A stretch of 64,000 bases of DNA from Pseudomonas bohemica (GTDB lineage: Bacteria > Pseudomonadota > Gammaproteobacteria > Pseudomonadales > Pseudomonadaceae), in NCBI RefSeq assembly GCF_002934685.1, contig NZ_NKHL01000112.1, forward strand, positions 1-64,000. The letters run 5' to 3'. The notes beneath the pieces are model-generated. The model was given only the letters and a program-made list of their open reading frames with translations. It ran no database searches and was not told where the DNA came from. Every line of letters begins with the position of its first letter. Position 1 is the first letter of the stretch. Shown here one piece after another: positions 15,185 through 24,250 of the stretch. The translations under genes were made by a program, and so were the position numbers.

Positions 15185-16321
15185 ATGTCGCCGCGCCCAC
15201 GTAGACCGGTTAACCGGAAGCTGCCGCCGAACCTGTACGCCAATGGGCAATACTGGCGCTACAAGAACCCGATCACGGGGAAGATGACGAGCATCAACCG
15301 CCCACTAGAGGAAGCTGTCAAGATGGCCAAGGCTGCGAACGCCAAGTTGGCCCCGCTGATGGCCGGCGACGGTGAAATGCTCGCGATGATCACCGGCGAC
15401 AAGCTGCCGAACATGCGGCACCTTATTGACCGATTCGAAAAGGAATGGCTGCCGGATCGCAAATACGCCGACAGCACGCTAGAGGAAATCGGCTACAAGC
15501 TCGAGCGCTATCGTACCGACCTGGGCGACCTGTTGGTTGGGCAGGCCGACGTCCAGGTAATTGCCGAATACCTCGATCAATTCTCCAACAACGCTTACAC
15601 GAAACACCGCGCCCTGCTGGTGAACGTCTACAAGTTTGCCGTCGCGAAAGGCATGGCTGAGCGGAACATTGCGAACATGACGCTGCTCAAGAAGGAAGAA
15701 GAGAAAAAGCGGCAGCGCCACACGATGGAAGGCGTGCAGAAGATGATTGCCGCCAGTACGACTCCAGACTGGTTAAAGCGAACTATCAGACTCGGATTGC
15801 TCAGCCTTCAGCGCCGCGAAGATATCGTGACTTGGCAAAAGTCTGCCGTTGACCTGGAAAACAACACCATCAAAGTTTCACCAGGTAAAACCGAAGGATA
15901 CGACACGCCCATCCACTTGAAGATAGTGATGGGAAAAGCGATGCGGCAAGTAGTGCTAGAGTGCATGAAGTCAACGATATTGTCGCCATACCTTATTCAC
16001 TACCAGCCCAGAGCACGGCGCAAAGAACAGGTAGAGGCCAAAGAACATTGGACGTGCATCACACCCGATTATCTGACCAAGTGTTTCAGGATCGCTCGCG
16101 ATGCCGCGCACGCCTACGATTATTTGCCTTCAGAAGAGCGCCCTACTTTCCACGAGCTTCGCGCATTGGGTGCTTGGCTGTACGAACAACAGAAATTTCC
16201 GACAGAATATGTTCAGGCTCTGATGGGGCATGCAGACGAGAAGATGACGAAGGAATACCAGGAGGGGCACAAGGCCAAGGAGATCGAATACGTCGAGGTC
16301 GGTGCCGGACTGGCACTCTAA
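15185..16321 (+). CDS. int: Phage integrase, tyrosine recombinase
   Basis: 378 residues from the ATG at 15185; a TTG at 15176 overlapping xis is an alternative. Domains: N-terminal arm-binding region (1-65), core-binding SAM-like domain (about 75-165), catalytic domain to the end. Catalytic residues visible: Arg in LSLQRRED (about 210), His-x-x-Arg in HELR (323-326), His349 in MGHAD, nucleophile Tyr358. The catalytic set appears intact. It should integrate the phage at the tRNA-Val 1.8 kb downstream. Confidence 0.94.
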   Translation: MSPRPRRPVNRKLPPNLYANGQYWRYKNPITGKMTSINRPLEEAVKMAKAANAKLAPLMAGDGEMLAMITGDKLPNMRHLIDRFEKEWLPDRKYADSTLEEIGYKLERYRTDLGDLLVGQADVQVIAEYLDQFSNNAYTKHRALLVNVYKFAVAKGMAERNIANMTLLKKEEEKKRQRHTMEGVQKMIAASTTPDWLKRTIRLGLLSLQRREDIVTWQKSAVDLENNTIKVSPGKTEGYDTPIHLKIVMGKAMRQVVLECMKSTILSPYLIHYQPRARRKEQVEAKEHWTCITPDYLTKCFRIARDAAHAYDYLPSEERPTFHELRALGAWLYEQQKFPTEYVQALMGHADEKMTKEYQEGHKAKEIEYVEVGAGLAL

Positions 16322-16339
16322 AAAGGCCCGGTGAAGCTT

Positions 16340-16951
16340 CTATAGCGTCCCCTTTCGATCCTGCTCTAGTTTTTCAACGCTGGCTTCGTCCAAGTGGGCA
16401 AACATAATCGCAAGGTTTTTCTTGATCAAAAACAGAGACAGCATAAGAAACGACACCGCCACGACTACCAAGAAAAAGCAGATAATTATAGTAGGAATCG
16501 ATTTAAACAACCCGAGAGTTAATTGTGATATCGACGCAACAAAGCAAGAAGCAATGGTGTAGAAAATAATATTGCTTAGCCTACGAAGTGGTGAAAACAA
16601 AGTTTTATACTTATCCGCTCCATTTAATTTGAGGCCGTCCAGCCAATCTCGCTTGTACTTATCTGAATCGTAAACTTCCTTTTTCATGTTAACGATAATA
16701 AAGGTCTTGGCAGACATAAGGAATCCACCAAGAGCAAGAAAACCAGTAAACATACTCCCACGAAGATTGGAAGCATAAAAATCGTAAATTACCTTGGTGC
16801 TACCGGCCGGAAGCCAGATGAAGTCAGCTAATGTTTTAGGCTCACTGACAACCATAACAATAGCTACATAAAGCAAGACGGTGATAAAAAGAGAAACAGG
16901 GATAACCCATCGCTCCTTCATACTGCTAGGAAACCTTCTTACTGAAGACAT
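16340..16951 (-). CDS. Four-helix membrane protein of the int-attR cassette
   Basis: 203 residues from the ATG at 16951, which has AAGGAG seven bases upstream; the ATG at 16957 is too close to that site. Four predicted membrane helices (roughly 17-36, 65-87, 126-150, 152-176), a charged cytoplasmic loop after helix 2 and a charged tail. Family not recognised. It overlaps the upstream gene by 26 bases, so the two are coupled. Base composition is much more AT-rich than neighbouring genes, pointing to separate acquisition. Comparable to RexB or KwaA in helix number and pairing only. Confidence 0.78.
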   Translation of the reverse strand: MSSVRRFPSSMKERWVIPVSLFITVLLYVAIVMVVSEPKTLADFIWLPAGSTKVIYDFYASNLRGSMFTGFLALGGFLMSAKTFIIVNMKKEVYDSDKYKRDWLDGLKLNGADKYKTLFSPLRRLSNIIFYTIASCFVASISQLTLGLFKSIPTIIICFFLVVVAVSFLMLSLFLIKKNLAIMFAHLDEASVEKLEQDRKGTL

Positions 16952-17855
16952 GGGCATACTCCTTCTCGCATTTATCAGTAAGCGACTTGAATAAAACGCA
17001 TGAAGTCAAATTGTGTGGTTCAAAAGTGCTCAAACCTTTCATAAAATCTGAGTAGCTCATCTCTCCGAAATTGACCGGAACATCCATAATTTTTAAGAAA
17101 GCAGACTCGTCAAGGTCATTCACCACTTCAATTTTCGCCGTTCGGTCCTTAACGGTGGAGATCATGCTTTTGATACCTTCGATGATCAAAGACGAATCAA
17201 CGCTGGTATCGAAACGCACCTCATGCTTGGCTTTGGTGACCATTCCCTGAAACGGAGAGTCAGCACTCAATGAAGCTTCGACAGAGGCGACTTCGTATTT
17301 GAACGAGCGAATCTCACGATACGCCGAGAGCACAGTTTCTACGTCACGCGACTGAACTAGCATATCGAAATGGAGGCCGTGAAAAAAACGCGAATTGATC
17401 GCCTGCAATTGCTTTTTTGATGGATTCTCACCCAGCGTGCCCAAGGCTTTCTCCCGCTTTTCTTCCAAGTGACGACGATATCGGCCTTTTAACATCTCTC
17501 CAAAATTTGGAAGTGTGCAAGCTCCATAATGATACTGATAAAGCCCAAAGCCATTAAGCTTATTAATCACAAAAAAATTGAATTCGGCAATTTTTTCAAG
17601 ATCAGCAAGATCAGAAATTTTTACCTTCAGCACACCTTTTTCATCGACCAGCGACGCAAAGCTTCTTTGGTTCTTCATGGTTATAACAACACCATAAAAA
17701 TAATGCGAATCGCTATCGAACATAAACTTTCTAACATTTCCAGACTTGACCTTGAATTGTATCTCTACACCGACCAACGATGCTAAAAAATCCACAAGGT
17801 CAATATCGCTCTTCTCTGTCGAGAACGAAAAACCGTAGTTTTTGGAAATGTACAT
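16926..17855 (-). CDS. Soluble protein of the int-attR cassette, RexA-like in layout
   Basis: 309 residues, no signal peptide or membrane segment. N-terminal part alpha/beta (DIDLVDFLASLVGVE), a central motif FNFFVINKLNGFGLYQYHYG near 93-112, a basic helix (RYRRHLEEKREKALG) and a C-terminal alpha/beta region. I recognise no assigned family. The order of strands and helices recalls lambda RexA, and pairing with a four-helix membrane protein recalls RexAB and Kiwa. AT-rich, leftward, transcribed towards int and independent of both phage operons. An exclusion or abortive-infection role is inferred from position and architecture. Confidence 0.78.
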   Translation of the reverse strand: MYISKNYGFSFSTEKSDIDLVDFLASLVGVEIQFKVKSGNVRKFMFDSDSHYFYGVVITMKNQRSFASLVDEKGVLKVKISDLADLEKIAEFNFFVINKLNGFGLYQYHYGACTLPNFGEMLKGRYRRHLEEKREKALGTLGENPSKKQLQAINSRFFHGLHFDMLVQSRDVETVLSAYREIRSFKYEVASVEASLSADSPFQGMVTKAKHEVRFDTSVDSSLIIEGIKSMISTVKDRTAKIEVVNDLDESAFLKIMDVPVNFGEMSYSDFMKGLSTFEPHNLTSCVLFKSLTDKCEKEYAHVFSKKVS

Positions 17856-18042
17856 CTATTTTCAAATCCCTATGAATCAGGTGGAAGATCCCGGTTTCAT
17901 GCATTAGTAAAGCCGAAGATCATGATGCGCGCGAGGCTACCCGACATTACGAATTAGGGCAATTGGACACCATCAACCAGCAAGGATTTTGCACTGCGAT
18001 CTGATCAGTGGTCACCCTACGATGAGCCAGGGATAGGTGGGT

Positions 18043-18074
18043 GTTTTGCAAAGGTTTTGCAAAAGTTTTGCAAA
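18043..18074. repeat. Three direct repeats of GTTTTGCAAA, 11-bp period
   Basis: Exact copies at 18043-18052, 18054-18063 and 18065-18074, about 60 bp from the tRNA 3' end. Short direct repeats one helical turn apart near an attachment site are typical of integrase arm or excisionase sites; that role is inferred. Confidence 0.7.
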
Positions 18075-18103
18075 AAAAAGGGCGACCATTTCTGATCGCC
18101 CTT
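18072..18103 (-). terminator. Terminator downstream of tRNA-Val
   Basis: AAGGGCGA and TCGCCCTT (18078-18085, 18096-18103) around a ten-base loop; read leftward the stem leads into eight T residues. It terminates the tRNA transcript. If the prophage ends within the tRNA, this terminator is phage-supplied. Confidence 0.85.
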
Positions 18104-18133
18104 CTCGAGCCCGCGTATTACGAGGCTTACAAC

Positions 18134-18210
18134 TGGTAGGCGCGATTGGACTCGAACCAACGACCCCCACCATGTCAAGGTGGTGCTCTAACCAACTGAG
18201 CTACGTGCCT
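18134..18210 (-). tRNA. tRNA-Val, anticodon GAC
   Basis: 77 bases including an encoded CCA. Standard D arm, anticodon stem CCACC/GGTGG with loop TTGACAT, and T loop GGTTCGAGTCC. The acceptor stem pairs AGGCACG with CGCGCCT, leaving an A-C mismatch at pair 5:68, which would be A-U if the 3' strand read CGTGCCT. The 3' end faces the prophage, so it is the likely attachment site. Confidence 0.96.
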
Positions 18211-18224
18211 GCTGTGGGGTCGGC

Positions 18225-18252
18225 ATTCTACGGATATTCAACAGTCTGTCAA
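18225..18252 (-). promoter_or_regulatory. tRNA-Val promoter
   Basis: Leftward -35 TTGACA (18247-18252), 16-base spacer, -10 TAGAAT (18225-18230), 14 bases before the tRNA 5' end. Near-consensus sigma-70 promoter. Confidence 0.82.
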
Positions 18253-18414
18253 TGGATTGTTTTTATAACTCACTGAATGTTCTGGGCTTTTTATGTGACG
18301 CACCTTTGAGTGGCACATATCTAAGACACTCAGAGTCTCGATTCGGCTGGTGGCGGCGTTTTATCTCAGGTAGGATCGGCCCACTCGTAAAATATATTAA
18401 ACAGGGCCAGCAGG

Positions 18415-19698
18415 ATGACGAACACCGCATACCCACAGTCTTACTACGCCGCCTCCGCGAATCCCGCCCCCGCCCGCCCGGCGCTGCAAGGCGAGGTGGA
18501 GACCGATGTGTGCATCATCGGTGCCGGCTATACCGGACTGTCGAGCGCCCTGTTTCTGCTGGAAAACGGCTTCAAGGTCACAGTGCTGGAAGCTGCAAAG
18601 GTCGGCTTCGGCGCGTCGGGGCGCAATGGCGGGCAGATCGTCAACAGCTATAGCCGCGACATCGACGTCATCGAGCGCACGGTAGGCCCCCAACAGGCGC
18701 AATTGATGGGCCAGATGGCCTTCGAGGGCGCCCGTATCATCCGCGAACGGGTGGCCAAATACCAGATTCAGTGCGACCTCAAGGATGGTGGTGTCTTCGC
18801 CGCATTGACGCCTAAACAGATGGGCCATCTCGAGTCGCAACACAAACTCTGGGAACGCTACGGCCATACGCAGCTGGAACTGATGGATCAGCGCCGCATT
18901 CGCGAAGTAGTGGCCTGCGATCAGTACATAGGTGGCATGCTCGACATGAGCGGCGGCCATATTCATCCGTTGAATCTGGCGCTCGGCGAAGCGGCTGCAG
19001 TGGAATCGCTGGGGGGTGTGATCTACGAGCAGTCCGCAGCAATCAGAATCGAGCGCGGTGCGAGCCCCGTGGTGCACACCGCGCAAGGCAAGGTACGGGC
19101 GAAGTTCATCATCGTCGCCGGCAACGCGTATCTCGGCAATCTGGTGCCGGAACTGGCGGCCAAGTCGATGCCATGCGGTACACAAGTGATCACCACCGAG
19201 CCGCTCAGCGAACAGCTCGCCCGCACCTTGCTGCCGCAGGACTACTGCGTCGAAGACTGCAACTACCTGTTGGATTACTACCGTCTTTCCGGCGACAGGC
19301 GTTTGATCTTCGGGGGTGGAGTGGTCTATGGGGCGCGGGATCCTGCGAATATCGAGGCGATCATCCGGCCAAAGTTGCTCAAGGCGTTCCCGCAATTGAA
19401 GGATGTGAAGATCGACTACGCCTGGACCGGCAATTTCCTGCTGACCCTGTCACGCCTGCCGCAAGTCGGCCGGTTGGGCGACAACATCTATTACTCCCAA
19501 GGCTGCAGTGGCCACGGGGTGACCTACACCCATCTGGCGGGCAAGGTACTGGCCGAAGCACTGCGTGGACAGGCCGAGCGATTCGATGCCTTCGCCGGAC
19601 TGCCGCACTACCCGTTTCCCGGCGGCCAATTGCTGCGCACCCCGCTGACGGCGCTGGGCGCGTGGTACTACAGCTTGCGGGATAGGTTGGGGCTTTGA
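18415..19698 (+). CDS. puuB: FAD-dependent oxidoreductase, gamma-glutamylputrescine oxidase-like
   Basis: 427 residues, DAO-type flavoprotein. The ADP-binding motif DVCIIGAGYTGLSSA lies at 31-45, GASGRNGGQI near 66 is typical of PuuB-like oxidases, and the C-terminal FAD segment reads YYSQGCSGHGVTYTHLAGK. These enzymes oxidise gamma-glutamylputrescine or related amines to an aldehyde. First clear chromosomal gene beyond the tRNA, monocistronic. The exact substrate is not proven because other puu genes are absent nearby. Confidence 0.87.
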   Translation: MTNTAYPQSYYAASANPAPARPALQGEVETDVCIIGAGYTGLSSALFLLENGFKVTVLEAAKVGFGASGRNGGQIVNSYSRDIDVIERTVGPQQAQLMGQMAFEGARIIRERVAKYQIQCDLKDGGVFAALTPKQMGHLESQHKLWERYGHTQLELMDQRRIREVVACDQYIGGMLDMSGGHIHPLNLALGEAAAVESLGGVIYEQSAAIRIERGASPVVHTAQGKVRAKFIIVAGNAYLGNLVPELAAKSMPCGTQVITTEPLSEQLARTLLPQDYCVEDCNYLLDYYRLSGDRRLIFGGGVVYGARDPANIEAIIRPKLLKAFPQLKDVKIDYAWTGNFLLTLSRLPQVGRLGDNIYYSQGCSGHGVTYTHLAGKVLAEALRGQAERFDAFAGLPHYPFPGGQLLRTPLTALGAWYYSLRDRLGL

Positions 19699-19785
19699 TG
19701 GTGCCCAAGCGGGAACATCGTGAATGAATTGGCTCTCCCACAGGGCACCGCGCTCGGATCACAAATCGTAGGGCGACGCTTATTT

Positions 19786-19867
19786 GTTGGAGCGCGCTCG
19801 CGATTGTGGGGGTCAGGCGAGGGTTTCGGCGCTGGCGCACCGCAATCGCGGACAAGCGCGCTCCTTG
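19786..19867. repeat. REP pair (BIME-like)
   Basis: GGAGCGCGCTCGCGATTG at the left and its degenerate inverse, CAATCGCGGACAAGCGCGCTCC, at the right: the Pseudomonas REP pattern in inverted orientation, in the gap after puuB. Confidence 0.75.
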
Positions 19868-19936
19868 GCTCTGGCTCAGAAAACGCGCGTAGCTCACCTC
19901 GATAGTGATACCAGATCGACTCCAGCATCACTTCAC

Positions 19937-20632
19937 TCAACGCGCGTTATTAAGCGCCTTCACCGCCTCGCCTGCGGCCTGTTCCTGGCCAGCCTGGGCG
20001 AGGTCGTTGGCGGACTTGAGCCAGCGCTCGCGATCGACCGGCGAGGGGAGTTGCCGTGGGCTTTGCACCAGCAATGCCCAATTGCCGGCGCTGTTCCAGT
20101 CCGAGGTGAACTCTTCAAAACTCACCGTCAAACGCCCAAGACCGGTATAGATCAGCACGCTGCGCCTGTTCTGGTTGAAACCGACGAGCACGCCGTAACG
20201 CTGCTCTTTCCACCACAAAGAACCGTCATTGAATCGGACCAGCACCGGGTAACCTGCGGATACCTGGGCCAAAAGGTCAGGAAATTGATGATCGACCGGA
20301 TACACCACAAAGCCGTATTCTCGGGCCAGGTTCGCCATGTTCTGGTCGAGTTTGTCTTCCTCGCCTGGCAGTTTCAGCGGCTTTTCCAGCAGCCCTGGCG
20401 TGGTCTGCACGCCGTGCACAGTCAACATGCTGGCCAGCGCGAATGGACCGCTCTGATAAGCGTTGCCGCGGAAAAACGGCACCGAGTTGATTTCGACCCG
20501 ATCCGGCAGGCGCTTGTATTCCGGGGGGTAACCGGGCTTGTAGGCGTGCGGGTCCGCACACCCTGCCAGCGCCAGCGCCGTTGCCAGCGCCAACCACGTC
20601 CATTTGGTTGCAGGAACTTGCGATCGAGACAT
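19937..20632 (-). CDS. Lipoprotein with C39-like peptidase fold, catalytic residues missing
   Basis: 231 residues. A lipoprotein signal ends in LAGC (22-25). The following domain resembles papain-like C39 peptidases: NSVPFFRGNAYQSGPFALASML aligns with the active-site helix, but the usual CGP is SGP at 61-63. The later YPVLVRF and RYGVLVGF blocks align with the His region but lack the His, and the Asp position also differs. It is probably a non-catalytic envelope protein. The tail is a TPR-like helix pair (LKSANDLAQAGQEQAAGEAVKAL). Confidence 0.75.
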   Translation of the reverse strand: MSRSQVPATKWTWLALATALALAGCADPHAYKPGYPPEYKRLPDRVEINSVPFFRGNAYQSGPFALASMLTVHGVQTTPGLLEKPLKLPGEEDKLDQNMANLAREYGFVVYPVDHQFPDLLAQVSAGYPVLVRFNDGSLWWKEQRYGVLVGFNQNRRSVLIYTGLGRLTVSFEEFTSDWNSAGNWALLVQSPRQLPSPVDRERWLKSANDLAQAGQEQAAGEAVKALNNAR

Positions 20633-20850
20633 TCTTCACTCACTTGTCGGGTGCCGGGCAGCCCGTAACCCGGGCTGGATGGCGATCATAGAACTGTCGA
20701 CGTCCGGGGTATAGCCTCAATGCGCAGTGGTTAGCCCTGGATAGAACAAATCGGTCGCAGGATTGCTACCATCGGTCAATTTCCGGCAACAACCGGCGTA
20801 CTAGACTGTCCGTTATCAAGAGAACGAAAAGTCTAGAGCCGGAGGAAGAC

Positions 20851-21027
20851 ATGAGCCTCGGAATGACCATTGTGATGTTGATTGCTGCCTGGCTGACCGT
20901 TGCCGGCGCCATGTTATGGGGAGTGATGCGCATTTCTCGTCGCCATAATCCGCATTATCGCAACGCCGAAGCGGCTAAACCTGCGCCGGTGACCCAACGC
21001 AAACATCGTCATGCCACCGCGCACTGA
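20851..21027 (+). CDS. Small single-pass membrane protein
   Basis: 58 residues. GGAGGAAGAC precedes the ATG. One hydrophobic helix (about 4-25, IVMLIAAWLTVAGAMLWGVM) is followed by a basic tail (RISRRHNPHYRN ... QRKHRH). Unknown function. A strong bidirectional hairpin follows within 35 bases. Confidence 0.75.
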   Translation: MSLGMTIVMLIAAWLTVAGAMLWGVMRISRRHNPHYRNAEAAKPAPVTQRKHRHATAH

Positions 21028-21061
21028 CGCAACCCCTTTTTACCTACACGCAGTAGATAGC

Positions 21062-21100
21062 AAAACGGTCGGTGATGGCGTTCCCACCCCCGACCGTTTT
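21062..21100. terminator. Bidirectional terminator
   Basis: AAAACGGTCGG and CCGACCGTTTT form an eleven-base stem with a 17-base loop. T-runs occur in both directions, serving the small membrane protein gene and the convergent terC. Confidence 0.85.
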
Positions 21101-21116
21101 CATCTGCACAAACCTG

Positions 21117-21881
21117 TCAGCTCTTCTGTCCTTGCGCTTCTGTGTCCAGCTTTCGCTGTCTGGCCCGGCGGGCCAGCATGTTCAGGACTTCAATCAGGGC
21201 CGAGAACGCCATCGCCGTATAGACATAACCCTTCGGCACGTGGGCACCGAAGCCTTCGGCAATCAATGTCATGCCGATCATGATCAGAAAGCCCAGCGCC
21301 AGCATGACCACCGTCGGGTTGTCATTGATGAACCTGGCCAACGGCTCGGAAGCCACCAACATCACGATCACAGCGGCAATCACGGCGATGACCATGATCG
21401 GCAAATGCTCGGTCATTCCAACCGCGGTAACGATGCTGTCGATGGAAAACACCAGGTCCAGCATCAGAATCTGACCAATGGCCGCCGCCATGCCCATGAC
21501 CACAGTCTTGGAGACCGCCGCTTCCTGCTCGGTCTTGATGTCCATGCTGTGATGAATCTCGGTCGTCGCCTTCCATACCAGAAACAGGCCACCGGCAATC
21601 AGGATCATGTCCTTCCAGGAGAACGTCTGGCCGAATATGTCGATGACAGGCTCGGTCAATTGAACGATCCAGGCTACGGTGGTCAACAGGCCCAGACGCA
21701 GGATCAGCGCCATGCTGATACCGAGGCGACGGGCCCTGGTGCGCTGGTGCACCGGCAATTTGTTGGTCAGGATCGAGATGAAAATCAGGTTGTCGATACC
21801 CAGCACGATTTCCATGACAACCAGGGTCGCCAGGGCAATCCACGCCGTGGGGCTTGTAGCCAGTTCTAAAAGATATTCCAT
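21117..21881 (-). CDS. TerC-family membrane protein
   Basis: 254 residues with seven to nine membrane helices. The TerC hallmarks are the paired acidic motifs [12 protein letters not shown] (near 23-34) and [14 protein letters not shown] (near 142-155). Members handle metal ions; recent work links them to manganese export or metalation of exported proteins. Start at ATG 21881; the larger open frame upstream is an artefact antisense to nhaR. Divergent from nhaR. Confidence 0.92.
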   Translation of the reverse strand: MEYLLELATSPTAWIALATLVVMEIVLGIDNLIFISILTNKLPVHQRTRARRLGISMALILRLGLLTTVAWIVQLTEPVIDIFGQTFSWKDMILIAGGLFLVWKATTEIHHSMDIKTEQEAAVSKTVVMGMAAAIGQILMLDLVFSIDSIVTAVGMTEHLPIMVIAVIAAVIVMLVASEPLARFINDNPTVVMLALGFLIMIGMTLIAEGFGAHVPKGYVYTAMAFSALIEVLNMLARRARQRKLDTEAQGQKS

Positions 21882-22010
21882 ATGCCGGTATCCAGTGAGT
21901 CGTTTTGATGAGACAAGGCGGCATTCTAAGGACGGAAACACTTCAGGAAAATTCGTATTTATCAGGCGTATACTTCGTTTTTTACGAAGTGTCGTCGACA
22001 AGGCCGAATC

Positions 22011-22907
22011 GTGCTCAATTACCGTCAGTTGCATTATTTCTGGGTGGTGGCCAAGACAGGCAGCATCGTGCGTGCTTGCGAGCAGCTCAACCTCACGCCT
22101 CAAACCATCAGTGGACAGCTTAGCCTGCTGGAACAGACCTACGGCGTGGAGCTGTTCAAGCGCGTCGGGCGTCAGTTGGAGCTGACCGAAACGGGGCGGA
22201 TCGCCCTGCCTTACGCCGAGCAGATGTTCCAGTTGGGGGGAGATCTTGAAGCGCTGTTGCGTGCCCAGCCCGATGAACAGCAGATTCTGTTTCGCATCGG
22301 GGTCGCCGACGTGGTACCCAAATCCATCGTTTATCGCCTGATCGCGCCGACCATGGCCTTGAGCGAGCCGATCCGCATCACTTGTCGCGAAGATCAGCTG
22401 GAACGCCTGTTGGCCGACCTCGCCATTCAGCGCCTGGACCTGGTGATTTCCGACAGCCCCATGCCCTCGCACCTGGACATCAAGGGTTACAGCCAGAAAT
22501 TGGGCGAATGTGGTGTCAGCTTTTTCGCCACTGGGGCACTGGCCGCAACTTACGGACAGAACTTTCCCAAAGGCATGCAGGGCGCGCCGTTGCTGATTCC
22601 CGGCCAGCAAACCGTCGTGCGCAGCCGTCTGATGCGCTGGTTCGCCGAGCAGAACGTGCAGCCGAAGATCGTCGGTGAGTTCGATGACAGCGCCTTGATG
22701 AAGGCGTTCGGCAAATCCGGCAGTGGGATTTTCATTGCGCCCAGCGTGATTGCCGATGAGGTGATGGAGCAGTATGACGTTGAGTTGATCGGCCAGACTG
22801 ACGCCGTGACCGAGTCGTTCTACGCGATCTCGGTCGAGCGCAAGGTCAAGCATCCGGGGATCGTCGCCATTACCGAAGGCGCGCGACGGCAGTTGTTCAC
22901 CGATTAG
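22011..22907 (+). CDS. nhaR: LysR-type regulator NhaR
   Basis: 298 residues. The N-terminal helix-turn-helix ([34 protein letters not shown]) has the NhaR-specific YFW...GS pattern, followed by the effector domain. In E. coli it activates nhaA in response to Na+. Here no antiporter gene is adjacent; the divergent neighbour is terC. The start is GTG at 22011. An ACTTCGT-TTTT-ACGAAGT inverted repeat about 20 bases upstream may be an operator. Confidence 0.9.
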   Translation: MLNYRQLHYFWVVAKTGSIVRACEQLNLTPQTISGQLSLLEQTYGVELFKRVGRQLELTETGRIALPYAEQMFQLGGDLEALLRAQPDEQQILFRIGVADVVPKSIVYRLIAPTMALSEPIRITCREDQLERLLADLAIQRLDLVISDSPMPSHLDIKGYSQKLGECGVSFFATGALAATYGQNFPKGMQGAPLLIPGQQTVVRSRLMRWFAEQNVQPKIVGEFDDSALMKAFGKSGSGIFIAPSVIADEVMEQYDVELIGQTDAVTESFYAISVERKVKHPGIVAITEGARRQLFTD

Positions 22908-24061
22908 GCAGTACAGCTGGCGGCGCGGGGTTTGACCACCATCAGCAGCAACGCGAGCAGGATCGACAGCAGAATGATCGCGGCAGCAGCGAAGCCCAGT
23001 TTGCCCAGGCCCAGATGATCGATCACTCGACCGCCAACGATCGCACCAATGCCGATCCCCAGGTTGGCTCCGGCAATGTTCAAGGAAGCCGCGAACGCCG
23101 GGGCCTGGGGCGCGGCTTTCATCAGCCGCACGTGGCTGACCAGGAACAACGCCGCCTGCGCCACGCCCCATACCGCCAAGGCCAGTGCCAGCGCGGGCCA
23201 GGACTGCATGCTCGGCACCACCATCACCATCCCGCCGATCATGAAGGTGCAGAAGGTCAGGCTGGCGATCAGCGGATGACGATCCACCAGTCGCCCGCCC
23301 AGCGAATTACCCAGCAGACCGACGGCGCCGAAGCCCATCAGACACCAGCCGACCACCGCGCCGTTGAAACCAGCCAGGCGTTCGAGCATGTCTGCCAGAT
23401 AGGTGTAGGCAGTGAACATGCCGCTGAACACCAATACCGACAGCAGCACATGGCCTTGCATCATTGGACTGCGCAGGACGCGAAACTGACTGCTGAACGA
23501 GGCCTGGTCCTTGTGCATGCTCTTGGGGAGGTAGATGAACAGCAGCAAAGCCTTGGCGAACGCCACCACCGAGAGAATCACGAAGGCGCTGCGCCAACCG
23601 AACCCGTCGGAAATCAGCGTGCCCACCGGAATGCCGAACACCGTCGCGCAGACGATGCCGAAGCCGATTTTGGCGATCGCCCGGCCAGCATGATCGGGCC
23701 CGACGATATCCACCGCCGTTTCACTTGCCAGCGCCCAGAACACCGGCAGGCCGAGTGCCGGAATCAGCCGGGCGACGGCCATCACCCAGATATTGGGCGC
23801 TATGGCCGCGACCGCGTTGGCGACGCCGAACATGATCAGCACCGAGATGAACAGGTGCTTGCGCTCGAATCGGGAGAAGTACGCGGTCAGAAACGGACCG
23901 AAACAGGCGACGGTGAAGGCGAACAGGGTCACCAGCAGGCCGGCTTGCGGCGTGGTGACTGCCAGATCACGGGCGATGGCGGGCAACAAACCGACAATGA
24001 CGAACTCTGTGGTCAGCACGGTGAAACCGGCGGCCGACAACAGATAGATGGGGAAGAACAT
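22904..24061 (-). CDS. MFS efflux transporter, AraJ/PbuE type
   Basis: 385 residues with twelve predicted membrane helices and no long loops, typical of the DHA1 drug/sugar/purine efflux group. Helix 1 reads [20 protein letters not shown]; the DRHPLIAS loop lies between halves. The stop overlaps the nhaR stop by four bases, so the two are convergent. Substrate unknown. Confidence 0.88.
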   Translation of the reverse strand: MFFPIYLLSAAGFTVLTTEFVIVGLLPAIARDLAVTTPQAGLLVTLFAFTVACFGPFLTAYFSRFERKHLFISVLIMFGVANAVAAIAPNIWVMAVARLIPALGLPVFWALASETAVDIVGPDHAGRAIAKIGFGIVCATVFGIPVGTLISDGFGWRSAFVILSVVAFAKALLLFIYLPKSMHKDQASFSSQFRVLRSPMMQGHVLLSVLVFSGMFTAYTYLADMLERLAGFNGAVVGWCLMGFGAVGLLGNSLGGRLVDRHPLIASLTFCTFMIGGMVMVVPSMQSWPALALALAVWGVAQAALFLVSHVRLMKAAPQAPAFAASLNIAGANLGIGIGAIVGGRVIDHLGLGKLGFAAAAIILLSILLALLLMVVKPRAASCTA

Positions 24062-24250
24062 GAAATCTCCAAAACGACGAAATGACCGGTCCTTGCGGAG
24101 CGGTCAATCGGGTGACATAGAGCGAAGCGCGAATAGTAACAGACAATAGCGCCCGAATCGTTCGACCGGCGCGTGGAAACCGAACCGCCGTCTGAAAAGC
24201 ATCAGGCGGCGGCTTTTGATCAGACCTTCAGTGAGTCGGCACGTGGTCTA

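Larger units (their letters stand above)
1453..18133. mobile_element. Lambdoid prophage, early and lysogeny region, adjoining tRNA-Val
   Basis: Divergent cro and cI, BRO antirepressor, initiator, helicase loader and helicase, Q, and on the other side a long operon ending in xis and int, form a complete lambdoid early region. Int lies towards the 3' end of a tRNA-Val gene, a common phage attachment target. No copy of the tRNA 3' end was found at the left, and no lysis, terminase, head or tail gene is present. The left boundary is therefore unknown; 1453 is only the last gene with prophage-like context. Confidence 0.85.

Noticed and set aside
16340..17855. Direct assignment of the int-attR cassette to Kiwa or RexAB
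   Set aside because: Helix count and pairing agree, but I see no DUF4868 or RexA signature, and the gene order differs from kwaA-kwaB. Kept as an analogy only.
18397..19395. 332-residue leftward frame opposite puuB
   Set aside because: Antisense shadow typical of GC-rich codon use; composition lacks protein-like features.
21117..23171. 684-residue leftward frame joining terC with upstream sequence
   Set aside because: The upstream part is antisense to nhaR; the TerC start at 21881 matches the family length.
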